A DNA stretch of 27,587 nucleotides, taken from assembly GCA_037442205.1 (NCBI GenBank), contig JBBIQS010000098.1, forward strand, positions 1-27,587, read 5' to 3'. Below the pieces are notes generated by a model. The model had not been told where the DNA came from, searched no databases, and saw only the letters and a program-made list of their open reading frames with translations. How positions within the stretch are numbered: the first letter of the stretch is position 1; every line of letters starts with the position of its first letter. Positions 7,301 to 16,000 of the stretch are shown piece by piece. The stretch comes from JBBIQS01 sp037442205 (lineage in GTDB: Bacteria; Myxococcota; Myxococcia; Myxococcales; UBA5297). The translations under genes and the position numbers were made by a program.

Positions 7301-7630
7301 ATGGCCAGCCAGCTCGTGACCGAGGTCGGGGACGCCACCTTCCAGAAGGAGGTGCTGCAGGCCGACAAGCCGGTGCTCGTGGACTTCTGGGCGACCTGGT
7401 GCGGGCCGTGCAAGGCCCTGAGCCCGGTGGTCGAGCAGCTGGCCCAGACCTACGCCGGCAAGCTGAAGGTGGTGAAGTTCAACATCGAGAACGACACCGC
7501 CACCCCGCAGAAGTACGGGATCACCGCCATCCCCACGCTGCTGATCTTCCGCAACGGGGCGGTGGACAAGGTGGTGGTCGGCAACAGCAAGGCCAAGCTC
7601 GAAGAGGCGGTCAAGCAGGCGATCGCCTGA
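7301..7630 (+). CDS. trxA: Thioredoxin
   Basis: 109 residues, the standard size of thioredoxin 1. The redox motif WCGPC follows PVLVDFWAT near residue 31, and the cis-proline loop is GITAIPTLLIFRNG. It reduces cytosolic protein disulfides, accepting electrons from thioredoxin reductase, which is not in this window. The ATG at 7301 is preceded by AAGGAGA with a 7-nt spacing, which rules out the upstream in-frame start at 7247. It is a single plus-strand gene divergent from fur and convergent with rodA. Confidence 0.97.
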   Translation: MASQLVTEVGDATFQKEVLQADKPVLVDFWATWCGPCKALSPVVEQLAQTYAGKLKVVKFNIENDTATPQKYGITAIPTLLIFRNGAVDKVVVGNSKAKLEEAVKQAIA

Positions 7631-7726
7631 TCCCGCGGCACTGAGCGCGCGGCCGGCGCAAACCGCCGCGGCCCAGGTCGCCGAGCCCCAGAAGCGGTGG
7701 GCCGGCAATTCGCAGCGGCGCCTTGG

Positions 7727-8848
7727 TCAGAACAGGTGCCGCCGCATCCCCACGTTCATCAACAGCCCCAGGGCCACCATGTTGGTGAGCACCGAGGATC
7801 CGCCGTAGCTCATCAGCGGCAGGGTGACGCCGACCACCGGCAGCACCCCGGTGACCATGCCGATGTTGACGAAGACGTGCCAGAAGAGGATCCCGGCGAC
7901 GCCGACCGCCAGGAAGGCGCCGAACTTCTCGCGGGCGCCGGCGGCGACGCCGATCACCGCGACCAGCAGCAGCAGGTAGAGCCCGATCAGGATGATGGCT
8001 CCCACGAAGCCGTGCTCCTCGCCCCAGACCGAGAAGATGAAGTCGGTGTGCTGCTCGGGCAGGAAGGAGAGCTGGGTCTGGGTGCCGTTGCCCCAGCCCT
8101 TGCCGAAGCTGCGGCCGCTTCCCACCGCGATCAGCGACTGGGTGGCGTGGTAGCCCTTCCCGAGCACGTCGCTCTCGGGGTCGAGGAAGGTGAGGATACG
8201 GTCGCGCTGGTACTTCTTGAGCACCGAGCTCCAGGCGAAGACCGCGGCGCCGACCAGGGCAGCGGCGGCGATCGCCAGGCTCTTCCAGCGAACCTTGGCG
8301 AACAGGACCATGGTCCCGGCGACCGCGGCGATGATCATGGCGGTGCCCAGGTCGGGCTGCTTCATCACCAGGGCCACCGGGGCCAGGAGTAAGAGCGCCG
8401 GCTGCCACAGGTTGGGCAGCGAGTAGCCGTCCTTGTGTTGCGTGTCCTCGTGGAAGAAGCGGGCCAGCACCAGCACCATGCCGATCTTCATCAGCTCCGA
8501 CGGCTGCAGGTGCACCGGCCCCAGGTCCAGCCAGCGGCGGGCGCCCATGGCCGCGTGCCCCTTGAGCAGCACCGCCAGCAGCAAGGCGACGATCACCCCA
8601 TAGACCGGGTAGGCGAGGTGCAGCAGGTAGCGGTAGTCGAAGACGGTCATCGCCCCGCACACCGCCAGCCCGACGCCCAGCCAGGCGACCTGCGAGCGCC
8701 ACAGCTCCGGGGCGGTGTTGCGCGAAGCCGAGGACAGGTTCCAGACGCCGATCCCCGCCACCACCGTCGCCAGCAGCAGCACGTGCCAGGGCGCATGCCG
8801 CCACGCCTTGAGCTCACCGCCGCGATTGCTCGAGTACCCCAGCTCCAC
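7727..8848 (-). CDS. rodA: Peptidoglycan glycosyltransferase RodA (SEDS family)
   Basis: 373 residues, polytopic with about ten membrane segments. Family motifs are clear: ARRWLDLGPVHLQPSELMK, KQPDLGTAM, FLDPESDVLGKGYHATQS, GNGTQTQLSFLPEQHTDFIF and the C-terminal MSYGGSSVLTNMVALGLL. RodA polymerises lipid II into glycan strands for side-wall growth, working with the class B PBP encoded just upstream. It starts with GTG at 8848, preceded by GAGAGG, 24 bp after the mrdA stop. It is the last gene of the elongation cluster. RodA is preferred over FtsW because of the mreC-mreD-mrdA context. Confidence 0.95.
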   Translation of the reverse strand: MELGYSSNRGGELKAWRHAPWHVLLLATVVAGIGVWNLSSASRNTAPELWRSQVAWLGVGLAVCGAMTVFDYRYLLHLAYPVYGVIVALLLAVLLKGHAAMGARRWLDLGPVHLQPSELMKIGMVLVLARFFHEDTQHKDGYSLPNLWQPALLLLAPVALVMKQPDLGTAMIIAAVAGTMVLFAKVRWKSLAIAAAALVGAAVFAWSSVLKKYQRDRILTFLDPESDVLGKGYHATQSLIAVGSGRSFGKGWGNGTQTQLSFLPEQHTDFIFSVWGEEHGFVGAIILIGLYLLLLVAVIGVAAGAREKFGAFLAVGVAGILFWHVFVNIGMVTGVLPVVGVTLPLMSYGGSSVLTNMVALGLLMNVGMRRHLF

Positions 8849-8872
8849 GCGATCCTCTCTCCTGAACCTTGG

Positions 8873-11008
8873 TCAGGCAGCCAGCCCTGACCGCATCCAA
8901 TCCGACTCGAGCACGCCCATCCGCTCGCTGGGCGTTCCCGGCAGCCCCTGCTGCGGCGGCGTCGCTCCTGGCGGCGGCCCGCCCGGCCGCGCAGGCAGGG
9001 GAGGGGGCTCGATCACCGCCGGCAGCTCCTTGAGCCGGAAGTACTCCTTGATGATCTCCAGCGCCGGCGGCCCCGAGACGGTTCCGCCGTGGCCGCCGTG
9101 CTCGGAGAGGACCACGATGGCGATCTCAGGCTTGTCGGCGGGGGCGAAGGCCACGAACCAGGCGTGGTCGCGCTGGAAGAAGTCCATCTGCTCTTCCTTG
9201 AGCCGCGGGCCTCCCCCCAGCGCGATCACCTGGGCGGTTCCGGTCTTTCCGGCCACGGTGACGTTGGGGAGCTTGCGGAAGATCCAGTAGGCGGTTCCGC
9301 CCGGCTCGTTGGCCACCGCCTTGAGGCCGTCGATCACCGCGTCGAGGTGCGCCTTCTTCACTCCCAGCTCGCGCACCGCCACCGGGGCGAAGCTCTTGTC
9401 GATGTTGCCCTCGACGTCCTCGGTGCGCAGCACCAGCTGCGGCTTGTACAGGGTCCCGCCGTTGGCGATGGCGGCGTAGGCCATCAGCAGCTGCATCGGG
9501 CTGACGTTGTTGTCGCCCTGGCCGATGGCGGTGTTGAGCGCCAGCCCCTTGGTGTAGCCGCCGGGGGTGACCCGGTTGTGGTAGTCGGTATCGGGGACGA
9601 TGCCCGGAACCTCGGGCGAGACGCCGAGCTTGGGCAGGGCGCCGAATCCCAGCTTGCGGGCCATCGCCGCGATGGGGTCGATGCCCATCCGGTCGCCGGT
9701 CGAGTAGAAGAAGGTGTCGCAGCTCCAGCTGATGGCGTGGTGCAGGTCGGCCACCCCGTGCCCGCCCTCGTTGTGGCAGCGCCAGCGCCGGCTCCCCAGA
9801 CTGTAGCCGCCGTTGCACACCACCTGTGAGCCCGGTCCGATGGTCCCGCTGTCCAGCCCGGCCAGCGCGGTGACGACCTTGTAGGTCGAGCCGGGGTGGT
9901 AGTGCTGCTGCACCGCGCGGAAGATCAGCGGCTCCAGCGGGTCCTCGGCGATGGACTTGAGCTCGGACTTGCTGATGCGCCCGGTGAGCTTGTTGGGGTC
10001 GTAGGCCGGCTTGCTGAGCATCGCCAGGATGAAGCCGGTGTGGACGTCGACCACCGCCACCGCGCCGGCCTGGGCGGTGAAGACCTCCTCCGCCTTCTGC
10101 TGCAGCCGCCAGTCGAGGGAGAGCACCAGGTTGTTGCCCGGCCGCGCCGGCCTGGGCTCCTGCTTGGCCATCTTGATCAGCTCGTCGGGATCCTCCAGCG
10201 GCAGCGAGGCCGGGCCGGCGCGCCGCTGGGACTGCATCGGCTTGCCCTTGGCGTCGACGATGGTGAAGGTTTTGCCGTCGGCGCCGCGCAGCTTGTCCTC
10301 GAACGCCGCCTCCACTCCCCGCCGGCCGATGTAGTCACCCAGCTGATAGCCGGGGCCCTCGCGGTCGGCCTTCTCCTCGTAGCTCTTCAGCTCGTCGGAG
10401 GTGATCTCGTTCATGTAGCCCAGCACGTGGGCGGCGGCGGTGCCGTAGTTGTATTTGCGGTGCGGCACCGGCAGGTAGTAGACGCCGGGCAGGTCCATCA
10501 GGTTGGCCTGCAGCCGGTCGAGCGAGTCGAGGTCCACGTCGCTCTTGACGGTGAACTCGCGGAAGCGGACCAGCCCCTTGGCCTTCTTCAGGTGCTCGAC
10601 GATCCGGTTCACCTCGTCGGAGTCCAGCGACAGGTAGGTGGCCAGCTTGGGAATGACCTCGGTGAGGCAGTAGCTCTTCTCGGGGTTGGCCCGGGCCTTG
10701 TCGCGCAGCAGCGGCCCCTTCGCCGGATCGTTGCAGAAGGCCGGGGTCAGGGTGACGTTGTAGCTGGGGCGGTTGTCGACCAGCACTTCGCCGCGCCGGT
10801 CGAGGATGCGCCCGCGGAAGGCCGGGACCCGGGTCTCCTTGATGAAGTTCTCGGTGCTCTTGCCCTCGTACTCCTCGCCGCGGTTGACCTGCAGCACGTA
10901 GAGCCGGGTGACCAGCACCAGCATGGCCAGGGTGACCAGCCCGGCCATGATCAGGAAGCGAGCTCGAAAGTCGCGGCCGCCCATCGACGGGCCGACGGTC
11001 AACGGCAT
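8873..11008 (-). CDS. mrdA: Penicillin-binding protein 2 (elongation transpeptidase)
   Basis: 711 residues. A single N-terminal membrane anchor (about 18-38) is followed by the pedestal/dimerisation domain (about 55-270) and the transpeptidase domain (about 295-660). Catalytic motifs: STYK at 374-377 (nucleophile Ser374), SCD at 429-431 and KTG at 588-590. It cross-links peptidoglycan in the periplasm during elongation, paired with RodA. A short Cys-bearing insertion (residues 92-114) sits in the pedestal region, and the C-terminus ends in a Pro/Gly-rich tail (about 668-692). The ATG at 11008 has GAGGGA about nine bases upstream; an internal ATG at 10984 lacks a ribosome binding site. It begins 13 bp after the mreD stop. 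Confidence 0.95.
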   Translation of the reverse strand: MPLTVGPSMGGRDFRARFLIMAGLVTLAMLVLVTRLYVLQVNRGEEYEGKSTENFIKETRVPAFRGRILDRRGEVLVDNRPSYNVTLTPAFCNDPAKGPLLRDKARANPEKSYCLTEVIPKLATYLSLDSDEVNRIVEHLKKAKGLVRFREFTVKSDVDLDSLDRLQANLMDLPGVYYLPVPHRKYNYGTAAAHVLGYMNEITSDELKSYEEKADREGPGYQLGDYIGRRGVEAAFEDKLRGADGKTFTIVDAKGKPMQSQRRAGPASLPLEDPDELIKMAKQEPRPARPGNNLVLSLDWRLQQKAEEVFTAQAGAVAVVDVHTGFILAMLSKPAYDPNKLTGRISKSELKSIAEDPLEPLIFRAVQQHYHPGSTYKVVTALAGLDSGTIGPGSQVVCNGGYSLGSRRWRCHNEGGHGVADLHHAISWSCDTFFYSTGDRMGIDPIAAMARKLGFGALPKLGVSPEVPGIVPDTDYHNRVTPGGYTKGLALNTAIGQGDNNVSPMQLLMAYAAIANGGTLYKPQLVLRTEDVEGNIDKSFAPVAVRELGVKKAHLDAVIDGLKAVANEPGGTAYWIFRKLPNVTVAGKTGTAQVIALGGGPRLKEEQMDFFQRDHAWFVAFAPADKPEIAIVVLSEHGGHGGTVSGPPALEIIKEYFRLKELPAVIEPPPLPARPGGPPPGATPPQQGLPGTPSERMGVLESDWMRSGLAA

Positions 11009-11021
11009 GGCGGCACGTCCC

Positions 11022-11528
11022 TCATGACAGCAGCCCGGTCTCCGGCTTCTTGAAGGCCGACTCGATGCGCGACAAGAGCAGCCACACCAGCGGCGAGGCG
11101 AGCGCCGTCAGCACGCTGCTGGGCAGCACGCCCGAGAGCATGGCCGAGCGGCTGACCTCCTCAGGAGTCCCCACCAGCGTCAGCGCCCAGGCGAGCAGGT
11201 TGTGGAGCGCGTCCATGCCTCCCACCAGCGCGGCGAAGCTGAGCACCCCGCGTACCTCGACGAAGGGCGAAGCCAGCCGGGCGATCAGGAACGTGAGCAC
11301 CGAGGAGAAGACATAGAGCCCGCTGGGCAGCCCGCTGACTGCGTCGAGCATGTAGCCGGCGACGAAGCTGCCGAGGGCGCCCTCCAGCGTCTGGCAGTTG
11401 ATGGCCAGGAAGACCACCACCGCCACCTCGAGGTCGAAGCGGGCGACCGAGAACCCCATCGGCCGCAACAGGGCGCACTCCAGGGCGAGGAGCACCAGAC
11501 CGGCGAGCGTGATGCTGGCGACCTTCAT
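11022..11528 (-). CDS. mreD: Rod shape-determining protein MreD
   Basis: 168 residues, the normal size for MreD, almost entirely hydrophobic with about five membrane segments. The GSFVAGYMLDAVSGLPSGLY segment is typical of the family. MreD is an inner-membrane part of the elongasome that works with MreC to regulate PBP2/RodA. The ATG at 11528 has only a distant AAGGAAG upstream. The gene sits between mreC (61 bp upstream) and mrdA (13 bp downstream). Confidence 0.92.
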   Translation of the reverse strand: MKVASITLAGLVLLALECALLRPMGFSVARFDLEVAVVVFLAINCQTLEGALGSFVAGYMLDAVSGLPSGLYVFSSVLTFLIARLASPFVEVRGVLSFAALVGGMDALHNLLAWALTLVGTPEEVSRSAMLSGVLPSSVLTALASPLVWLLLSRIESAFKKPETGLLS

Positions 11529-11589
11529 GGCGAGTGGCCTGGGGCTTCCTTCGGGCAGTCAGAACGCCGCTTGGGGTCGATTGCTTCCA

Positions 11590-12456
11590 TCAAGGGCGAG
11601 GCAGCGCCGCCTCGGGCAGGTCCTCGCGGCCAGGCAGGGTGGTCAGCACGAAGACCTCCTCGAGCCGCGCGGGGTCGACGGCCGGGACCACGTCGGCCGA
11701 CAGGAACAGTCCAAAGCTGGGGCGCACCACGTTGGCCACCCGGCCGACCACCAGGCCCTTGGGGAAGATCCCGTCGGTCCCGGCGGTGACCAGCACGTCG
11801 CCCTCCTGGACGTCGTCGGCCCTGAGCGCCTGGGCGAGGATCGGGCTGGCGCGGGCTCCCTGGCCGAGCACCTTGGCCCGCGCCCGCGAGCGCTGGACCC
11901 GGACCGGGATCGCGCTGTTGGCGTCGGCCATCAGCAGCACGTCGGCGCTGGAGGCGGAGGCGCTCAGCACCCGGCCGACGATGCCGTCGGGAGAGGCCAC
12001 CGCCATCCCCTTGTGGACCCCGTCGCGGGTCCCCTTGCCGATCTTGATGGTGAGCAGGTTCATCACCGGCGCCTCGCCGATGATGGTGGCGGTGATCACC
12101 GGGCCGCCGGCGGTTTCGGCATAGCCGATCATCCGCCGCAGCCGCTCGTTCTCCGTCCCCTGCTCGACCAGGCGCGCCACCTCTCCCTTGAGGCGCAGGT
12201 TCTCGCGGCGCAGGGCCTGGTTTTCCTCGTAGACGTGGCGCAGCGCCACCCAGCTGTTCCAGCGGTCGACGACGGCCCCGACCACCCCGGTCACCGCCCG
12301 CTCGATGGGGCCGACCGCGAACAGCACCGCCCGGTCGGCCGCGTTGAGGTCCCGCCCGTGCTTGGACTCGGCGAGGTAGGTCACCAGCGGCACCAGCAGC
12401 AGGGCCCCGATGGCGAACAACTCGCGATACCGCTTGAGGAGTGAGAGCACTGCCAC
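11590..12456 (-). CDS. mreC: Rod shape-determining protein MreC
   Basis: 288 residues. A membrane anchor (about 12-29) is followed by a coiled coil (about 72-108, with EENQALRRENLRLKGEVARL) and the periplasmic beta domains (about 115-270), including GVHKGMAVASPDGIVGRV and VLVTAGTDGIFPKGLVVGRV. MreC forms filaments in the periplasm and activates PBP2/RodA. It appears to start with GTG at 12456, though a second GTG two codons later is possible and neither has a strong ribosome binding site. It is the first gene of the cluster; the usual upstream neighbour mreB is absent, replaced by a divergent gene. Confidence 0.94.
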   Translation of the reverse strand: MAVLSLLKRYRELFAIGALLLVPLVTYLAESKHGRDLNAADRAVLFAVGPIERAVTGVVGAVVDRWNSWVALRHVYEENQALRRENLRLKGEVARLVEQGTENERLRRMIGYAETAGGPVITATIIGEAPVMNLLTIKIGKGTRDGVHKGMAVASPDGIVGRVLSASASSADVLLMADANSAIPVRVQRSRARAKVLGQGARASPILAQALRADDVQEGDVLVTAGTDGIFPKGLVVGRVANVVRPSFGLFLSADVVPAVDPARLEEVFVLTTLPGREDLPEAALPRP

Positions 12457-12796
12457 CCGTCCGTACAGCAGGCTTGCCTGGGTCTATCGGCCCGCCTGCG
12501 CCAAGCCGCCGGAGCCATCCGGCCGGCCGCGCTGTCTTGCCGGTCCCCGCCTGCGGGGTTCCGAGCGTACTCCCTTTGAACCGCCGTCGTCGAACTGCTC
12601 GACAGTGTTGAAAAAGAGAGCCCTCGACAGCGCCCTCGCCAACCTGTGCAAGCGACCTATTTCACTTGCATTTTCAACTGTGCGCCTCTAGGGTGTCAAG
12701 CCTTCAGACGCTCCCGGAATCATCCGCCAATCCGGCAGGTTGGCGAAAGCCTAGGGCCATCCCAGGGCCCGGAGAAAAATAAAGAGAGGCACCACG
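12457..12796. other. Divergent mreC-ppiD intergenic region
   Basis: 340 bp without a gene, holding the control regions of two divergent units. It includes a short GC hairpin CCCCGC/GCGGGG near 12545-12558, the inverted repeat GTCGA/TCGAC near 12590-12605, and the plus-strand promoter candidate at 12666-12694. No convincing minus-strand promoter for mreC was found. Confidence 0.6.
12666..12694 (+). promoter_or_regulatory. Candidate promoter for ppiD-maf-yggS
   Basis: TTGCAT (12666-12671), a 17-bp spacer and TAGGGT (12689-12694), in a locally AT-rich patch about 100 bp upstream of the PpiD-like start. Each box matches 4 of 6 consensus bases. Confidence 0.42.
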
Positions 12797-14416
12797 ATGC
12801 TGGACACCCTGCGGCAGAACTCCAAATCCGCGCTGATCTACGTCTTCTTCGGCATCATCATCATGGTGTTCGTCTTCTCGTTCGGGCCCGGCTCGAGCGG
12901 GTGCCGCTCGGGAGCGCTGCTCGGAACCAGCTCCAACGTGGCCGCCACCGTCAACGGCACCGCCATCCCGGCCGCCAACTTCCAGCAGTCCTACACCCGC
13001 ACCTACCGCGACTATCAGGCCCGCTCCGGCGGCTCGTTCACCGAGGAGATGGCCCGGGCGATCGGGCTGCGCGAGCAGGTGCTGAGCCGCCTCATCGACC
13101 GCGAGCTGCTGGCCCAGTCCGCGGCGCGCGAAGGGATCGTGGTCACCGACCAGGAGCTGGCCGAGTCGCTCCACAAGATCCCGGCCTTCCAGGTGGACGG
13201 CCGCTTCAACCGCGACCAGTACAGGCTGCTGATCGAGCGCCAGCTGGGCACCACCGAGCCCCAGTTCGAGGAGGAGCTGCGGCACGACATGCTCAGCCAG
13301 AAGATGCTCTCCGGCCTGCTGGCCTCGGCCAAGGTCAGCGACGACGAGGTGCGCGCCAGCTTCGCCCGCGAGAAGGAGAAGCTGGACCTGAATTACGTGC
13401 GCTTCTCGCCCCGCAGCTTCAAGGCCGAGGTCCCCAAGGCCACCGACGCCCAGATCGACGAGATGCTCAAGTCGAACGCGGCCAAGGTCGAGGAGTTCTA
13501 CAAGACCCAGTCCTTTCGCTACACCAAGGCTCCCCGGGTGCAGGCGCAGGCGATCCTGATCAAGGTCGACCAGAAGGCGGCCCCGGCCGAGGTCGAGGCG
13601 GCCAAGAAGAAGATCACCGAGCTGCGCACCCAGGCCATCGCCCCGGGCGCCGACTTCGCCGCGCTGGCCAAGCAGCACAGCGAGGACAGCGCCCACAAGG
13701 ACCAGGGCGGCGAGCTGGGCGAGGTCGAGGCGGCAGCGCTCGAGCCCGAGCTGGCCAAGGCCGCCTTCGCGCTCAAGGCTGGCGAGGTGAGCGAGCCGGT
13801 GCGCACCTTCCAGGGCTTCCAGATCGTGAAGGCGGAGAAGGTGGTCCCCGAGGAGAAGAAGGCGCTCAAGGACGTGGAGCGCGAGATCGCCGGCGAGCTG
13901 GTGGCCGACGACGCCGCCAAGAAGCTGGCCAAGGACGCCGCCGAGAAGGCGCTGGCCGAGGTGAAGGCGGGCAAGAAGCTCGAGGAGCTGTACCCGGCGG
14001 CCGCCAAGCCCGAGGACGCCCAGCAGATGATGCGGATGGAGATGGCCGGGGCCAAGCCGCAGACCGAGGCCACCGGGCCGTTCGCGCCCTCTTCCGACTT
14101 CGTTCCGCGCATCGGCGTGGACGCCGCGCTCTCCCGCGGGGCGCTGGCGCTCAGCGAGCAGAAGCCGAACGCCGAGCAGCTCTACGAGGTCAACGGCAAC
14201 TTCTACCTGATCTCGCTCAAGTCCAAGGAGCACGCCGACTTCAAGGAGCTCGAGGGGAAGATGGACGAGTACCGGGAGAAGGCGCGCGTGAAGCGGGCCG
14301 GCGACCTGGCCGAGTCCTACCTCAAGGGCCTGCGCGAGAGCGCCAAGATCGAGAAGAACGAGGCGCTGGTCGGGGCCGGCGGCCGGATGGCCGACATGGC
14401 CGTCGACAACGGCTAG
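12797..14416 (+). CDS. PpiD-like membrane-anchored peptidyl-prolyl isomerase/chaperone
   Basis: 539 residues. A short cytoplasmic N-terminus and one membrane segment (about 13-30) resemble the PpiD anchor. A SurA/PpiD-type chaperone region follows (about 48-245, with VNGTAIPAANFQQSY and VLSRLIDRELL), then a parvulin domain (about 246-350, with DFAALAKQHSED, GGELGEV and GFQIVKAEKV). The rest is helical and Lys/Ala/Glu-rich. The protein should assist folding of exported proteins at the periplasmic face of the inner membrane. E. coli PpiD is longer (about 620), and the parvulin domains of that family are often weakly active or inactive, so chaperone function is likelier than isomerase activity. 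The ATG at 12797 follows GAGAGG at 7-nt spacing. maf begins 31 bp downstream. Confidence 0.9.
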   Translation: MLDTLRQNSKSALIYVFFGIIIMVFVFSFGPGSSGCRSGALLGTSSNVAATVNGTAIPAANFQQSYTRTYRDYQARSGGSFTEEMARAIGLREQVLSRLIDRELLAQSAAREGIVVTDQELAESLHKIPAFQVDGRFNRDQYRLLIERQLGTTEPQFEEELRHDMLSQKMLSGLLASAKVSDDEVRASFAREKEKLDLNYVRFSPRSFKAEVPKATDAQIDEMLKSNAAKVEEFYKTQSFRYTKAPRVQAQAILIKVDQKAAPAEVEAAKKKITELRTQAIAPGADFAALAKQHSEDSAHKDQGGELGEVEAAALEPELAKAAFALKAGEVSEPVRTFQGFQIVKAEKVVPEEKKALKDVEREIAGELVADDAAKKLAKDAAEKALAEVKAGKKLEELYPAAAKPEDAQQMMRMEMAGAKPQTEATGPFAPSSDFVPRIGVDAALSRGALALSEQKPNAEQLYEVNGNFYLISLKSKEHADFKELEGKMDEYREKARVKRAGDLAESYLKGLRESAKIEKNEALVGAGGRMADMAVDNG

Positions 14417-14447
14417 CTCGCAGCAACACCGAATCTCGGAGCGCGTG

Positions 14448-15035
14448 ATGGCCGGTCGCCTGGTCCTCGCCTCCAGCTCTCCGCGGCGCCGGCAATTGCT
14501 GGCGCCGCTGGGCTTTGAGCTGCAGGTGTCTTCCCCGGAAGTCGATGAGTCGGAGCTGCCGGGCGAGACGCCCCGGGACTTCGTGCTGCGGGTCGCCGCC
14601 AAGAAGGGAAGGGCGGTGGCCCAGGCGCACCCGGGCCAGGTGGTGCTGGCCGCCGACACCGCGGTAGTGATCGGCGCCAGGCTGCTGGGCAAGCCCAAGA
14701 GCCCCGACGAGGCGCTGGCGATGCTGCGCCAGCTCTCCGGCCGAGAACACCAGGTGTTGACGGGCGTTTGGGTGACGGGATCCACCGGCGAGCACCAGCG
14801 GGCGGTGAGCACCACGGTGCGCTTCCGGCCGCTGAGCGACGCCGAGGCGCGCTGGTACGTGGCCACTGGCGAGCCGATGGACAAGGCCGGGGCCTACGCC
14901 ATCCAGGAGCGGGGCGGGATGTTCGTCGAGTCGATCGACGGCAGCTACTCCAACGTAGTCGGGCTGCCGCTGGCGCAGACGCTGGAGCTGTTGCGCGCGG
15001 CCGGGATGGCGATGCCCTGGGGAGAGGCGCCGTGA
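14448..15035 (+). CDS. maf: Maf family nucleoside triphosphate pyrophosphatase
   Basis: 195 residues. The N-terminal signature LASSSPRRRQLL, the central AADTAVVI with its metal-binding Asp, and GYAI-like AYAIQERGGMFVESIDGSYSNVVGLP mark the Maf/YhdE family. These enzymes hydrolyse non-canonical or excess dNTPs (dTTP/UTP in YhdE-type, modified bases in YceF-type) and are linked to septum control. The AYAIQ...G..F segment fits YhdE-like members, but substrate is not settled from sequence. ATG 14448 is chosen over the adjacent GTG at 14445 because GGAG lies six bases upstream. The TGA stop overlaps the GTG start of the next gene. Confidence 0.93.
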   Translation: MAGRLVLASSSPRRRQLLAPLGFELQVSSPEVDESELPGETPRDFVLRVAAKKGRAVAQAHPGQVVLAADTAVVIGARLLGKPKSPDEALAMLRQLSGREHQVLTGVWVTGSTGEHQRAVSTTVRFRPLSDAEARWYVATGEPMDKAGAYAIQERGGMFVESIDGSYSNVVGLPLAQTLELLRAAGMAMPWGEAP

Positions 15036-15709
15036 GCGTCGCCGAGCGGCTGGCCGAGGTCCGGGCGCGGATGAATGCCGCCTGCCAGCGCGCCGGCCGG
15101 GATCCGGCTTCGGTGCAGCTGGTGGCGGTCACCAAGACCTTCCCTGCCGAGGCGGTGCGCGAGGCCTACGCCGCCGGGCAGCGGGTCTTCGGAGAGAACT
15201 ACGCCCAGGAGCTTCGCGACAAGGCGCGCGAGCTGGCGGACCTCAAGGATCTGCGCTGGCACTTCATCGGCAGCCTGCAGAAGAACAAGGCCAAGTACGT
15301 GGCGCCGGTGGCGGCGATGTTCGAGGCGCTGGACGATCTCGAGCTGGCGCGCGAGCTCTCCAAGAAGGCGCAGGCCGCTGGGCGGATGCTGCCGGTGCTG
15401 GTTGAGGTGAACCTGGGCGAGGCGCAGAAGGGCGGCGTGGCTGTCGGCGAGCTTCCCCGGCTCATCGACGAGCTGCGAGCGCTCGAGGCGGTTCGCCCCG
15501 AGGGGCTGATGTGCATCCCGCCGCCGGCCGAGAATCCCGAGGGAACGCGGCCCTATTTCCGCAGAGTTGCCGAGCTGGCGCGCTCGCTGGGGCTGCCCAC
15601 GGTCTCGATGGGGATGAGCGCCGACTTCGAGGTAGCGATCGAGGAAGGGGCCACCCTGGTGCGCGTCGGGACGGCGATCTTCGGCGGGCGGCCGCGCAGG
15701 CCGGATTAG
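15032..15709 (+). CDS. YggS/PROSC family pyridoxal phosphate homeostasis protein
   Basis: 225 residues, the normal length. The PLP-binding lysine is Lys35 in LVAVTKTFP; other family motifs are FGENYAQE, WHFIGSLQKNKAK, VEVNLGEAQKGG, LMCIPP and LPTVSMGMSADFEVAIEEG, ending with RVGTAIFG. The protein binds PLP in an alanine-racemase-like barrel without known catalysis and buffers vitamin B6 and amino acid pools. The GTG start overlaps the maf stop by four bases (GTGA), with GGAG seven bases upstream, so the pair is translationally coupled. The stop lies 10 bp from the stop of the opposing zinc-ribbon gene. Confidence 0.95.
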   Translation: MSVAERLAEVRARMNAACQRAGRDPASVQLVAVTKTFPAEAVREAYAAGQRVFGENYAQELRDKARELADLKDLRWHFIGSLQKNKAKYVAPVAAMFEALDDLELARELSKKAQAAGRMLPVLVEVNLGEAQKGGVAVGELPRLIDELRALEAVRPEGLMCIPPPAENPEGTRPYFRRVAELARSLGLPTVSMGMSADFEVAIEEGATLVRVGTAIFGGRPRRPD

Positions 15710-15719
15710 GCAACGCCGA

Positions 15720-15932
15720 TCAGATTTCGCGGAACTTCCATTTCCCTTCGGCGTTGACCTCGACCTTGTATTCCATGCCGCAGTAGAAGCAGCGCACCTC
15801 GTCGCCCGGGCCGAAGCCGTCGTCGTAGGGATTGTTGGCGCCGCACTCCGGGCAGTCGAACTCCTTGCGCCGGGCCCCGCCGCCGCCTTCGCCCTTTTCC
15901 TCGTCCTCTTCGTAGTTCGGCATGTTGGCCAT
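15720..15932 (-). CDS. Small zinc-ribbon protein of unknown function
   Basis: 70 residues. An acidic, Gly-rich N-terminus (residues 6-20) is followed by a two-knuckle zinc ribbon: CPEC (27-30) and CFYC (48-51), separated by 17 residues including NNPYDDGF, and then a short beta-rich tail ending in WKFREI. The start is well supported: GAGGAGA lies five bases before the ATG at 15932. No catalytic motif is present, so a structural, RNA/DNA-binding or adaptor role is open. I associate proteins of this pattern with myxobacteria. It follows the LarA-like gene on the same strand (74 bp) and may share its transcript. Confidence 0.85.
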   Translation of the reverse strand: MANMPNYEEDEEKGEGGGGARRKEFDCPECGANNPYDDGFGPGDEVRCFYCGMEYKVEVNAEGKWKFREI

Positions 15933-16000
15933 GGCGGTCTCCTCGCGGCGCAAGTTGAGGCTGAAGCAAAGCTTAGCGAGCGCGGGGCGGTCCAGGCCAG

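Noticed and set aside
7631..7726. GC-rich inverted repeat between trxA and rodA as a terminator
   Set aside because: The GGCCGGCG/CGCCGCGGCC pairing is bulged and has no T-tract, so it is too weak to call.
12704..14884. 726-codon minus-strand open frame opposite ppiD and maf
   Set aside because: Antisense shadow crossing two clear plus-strand genes and their promoter region.
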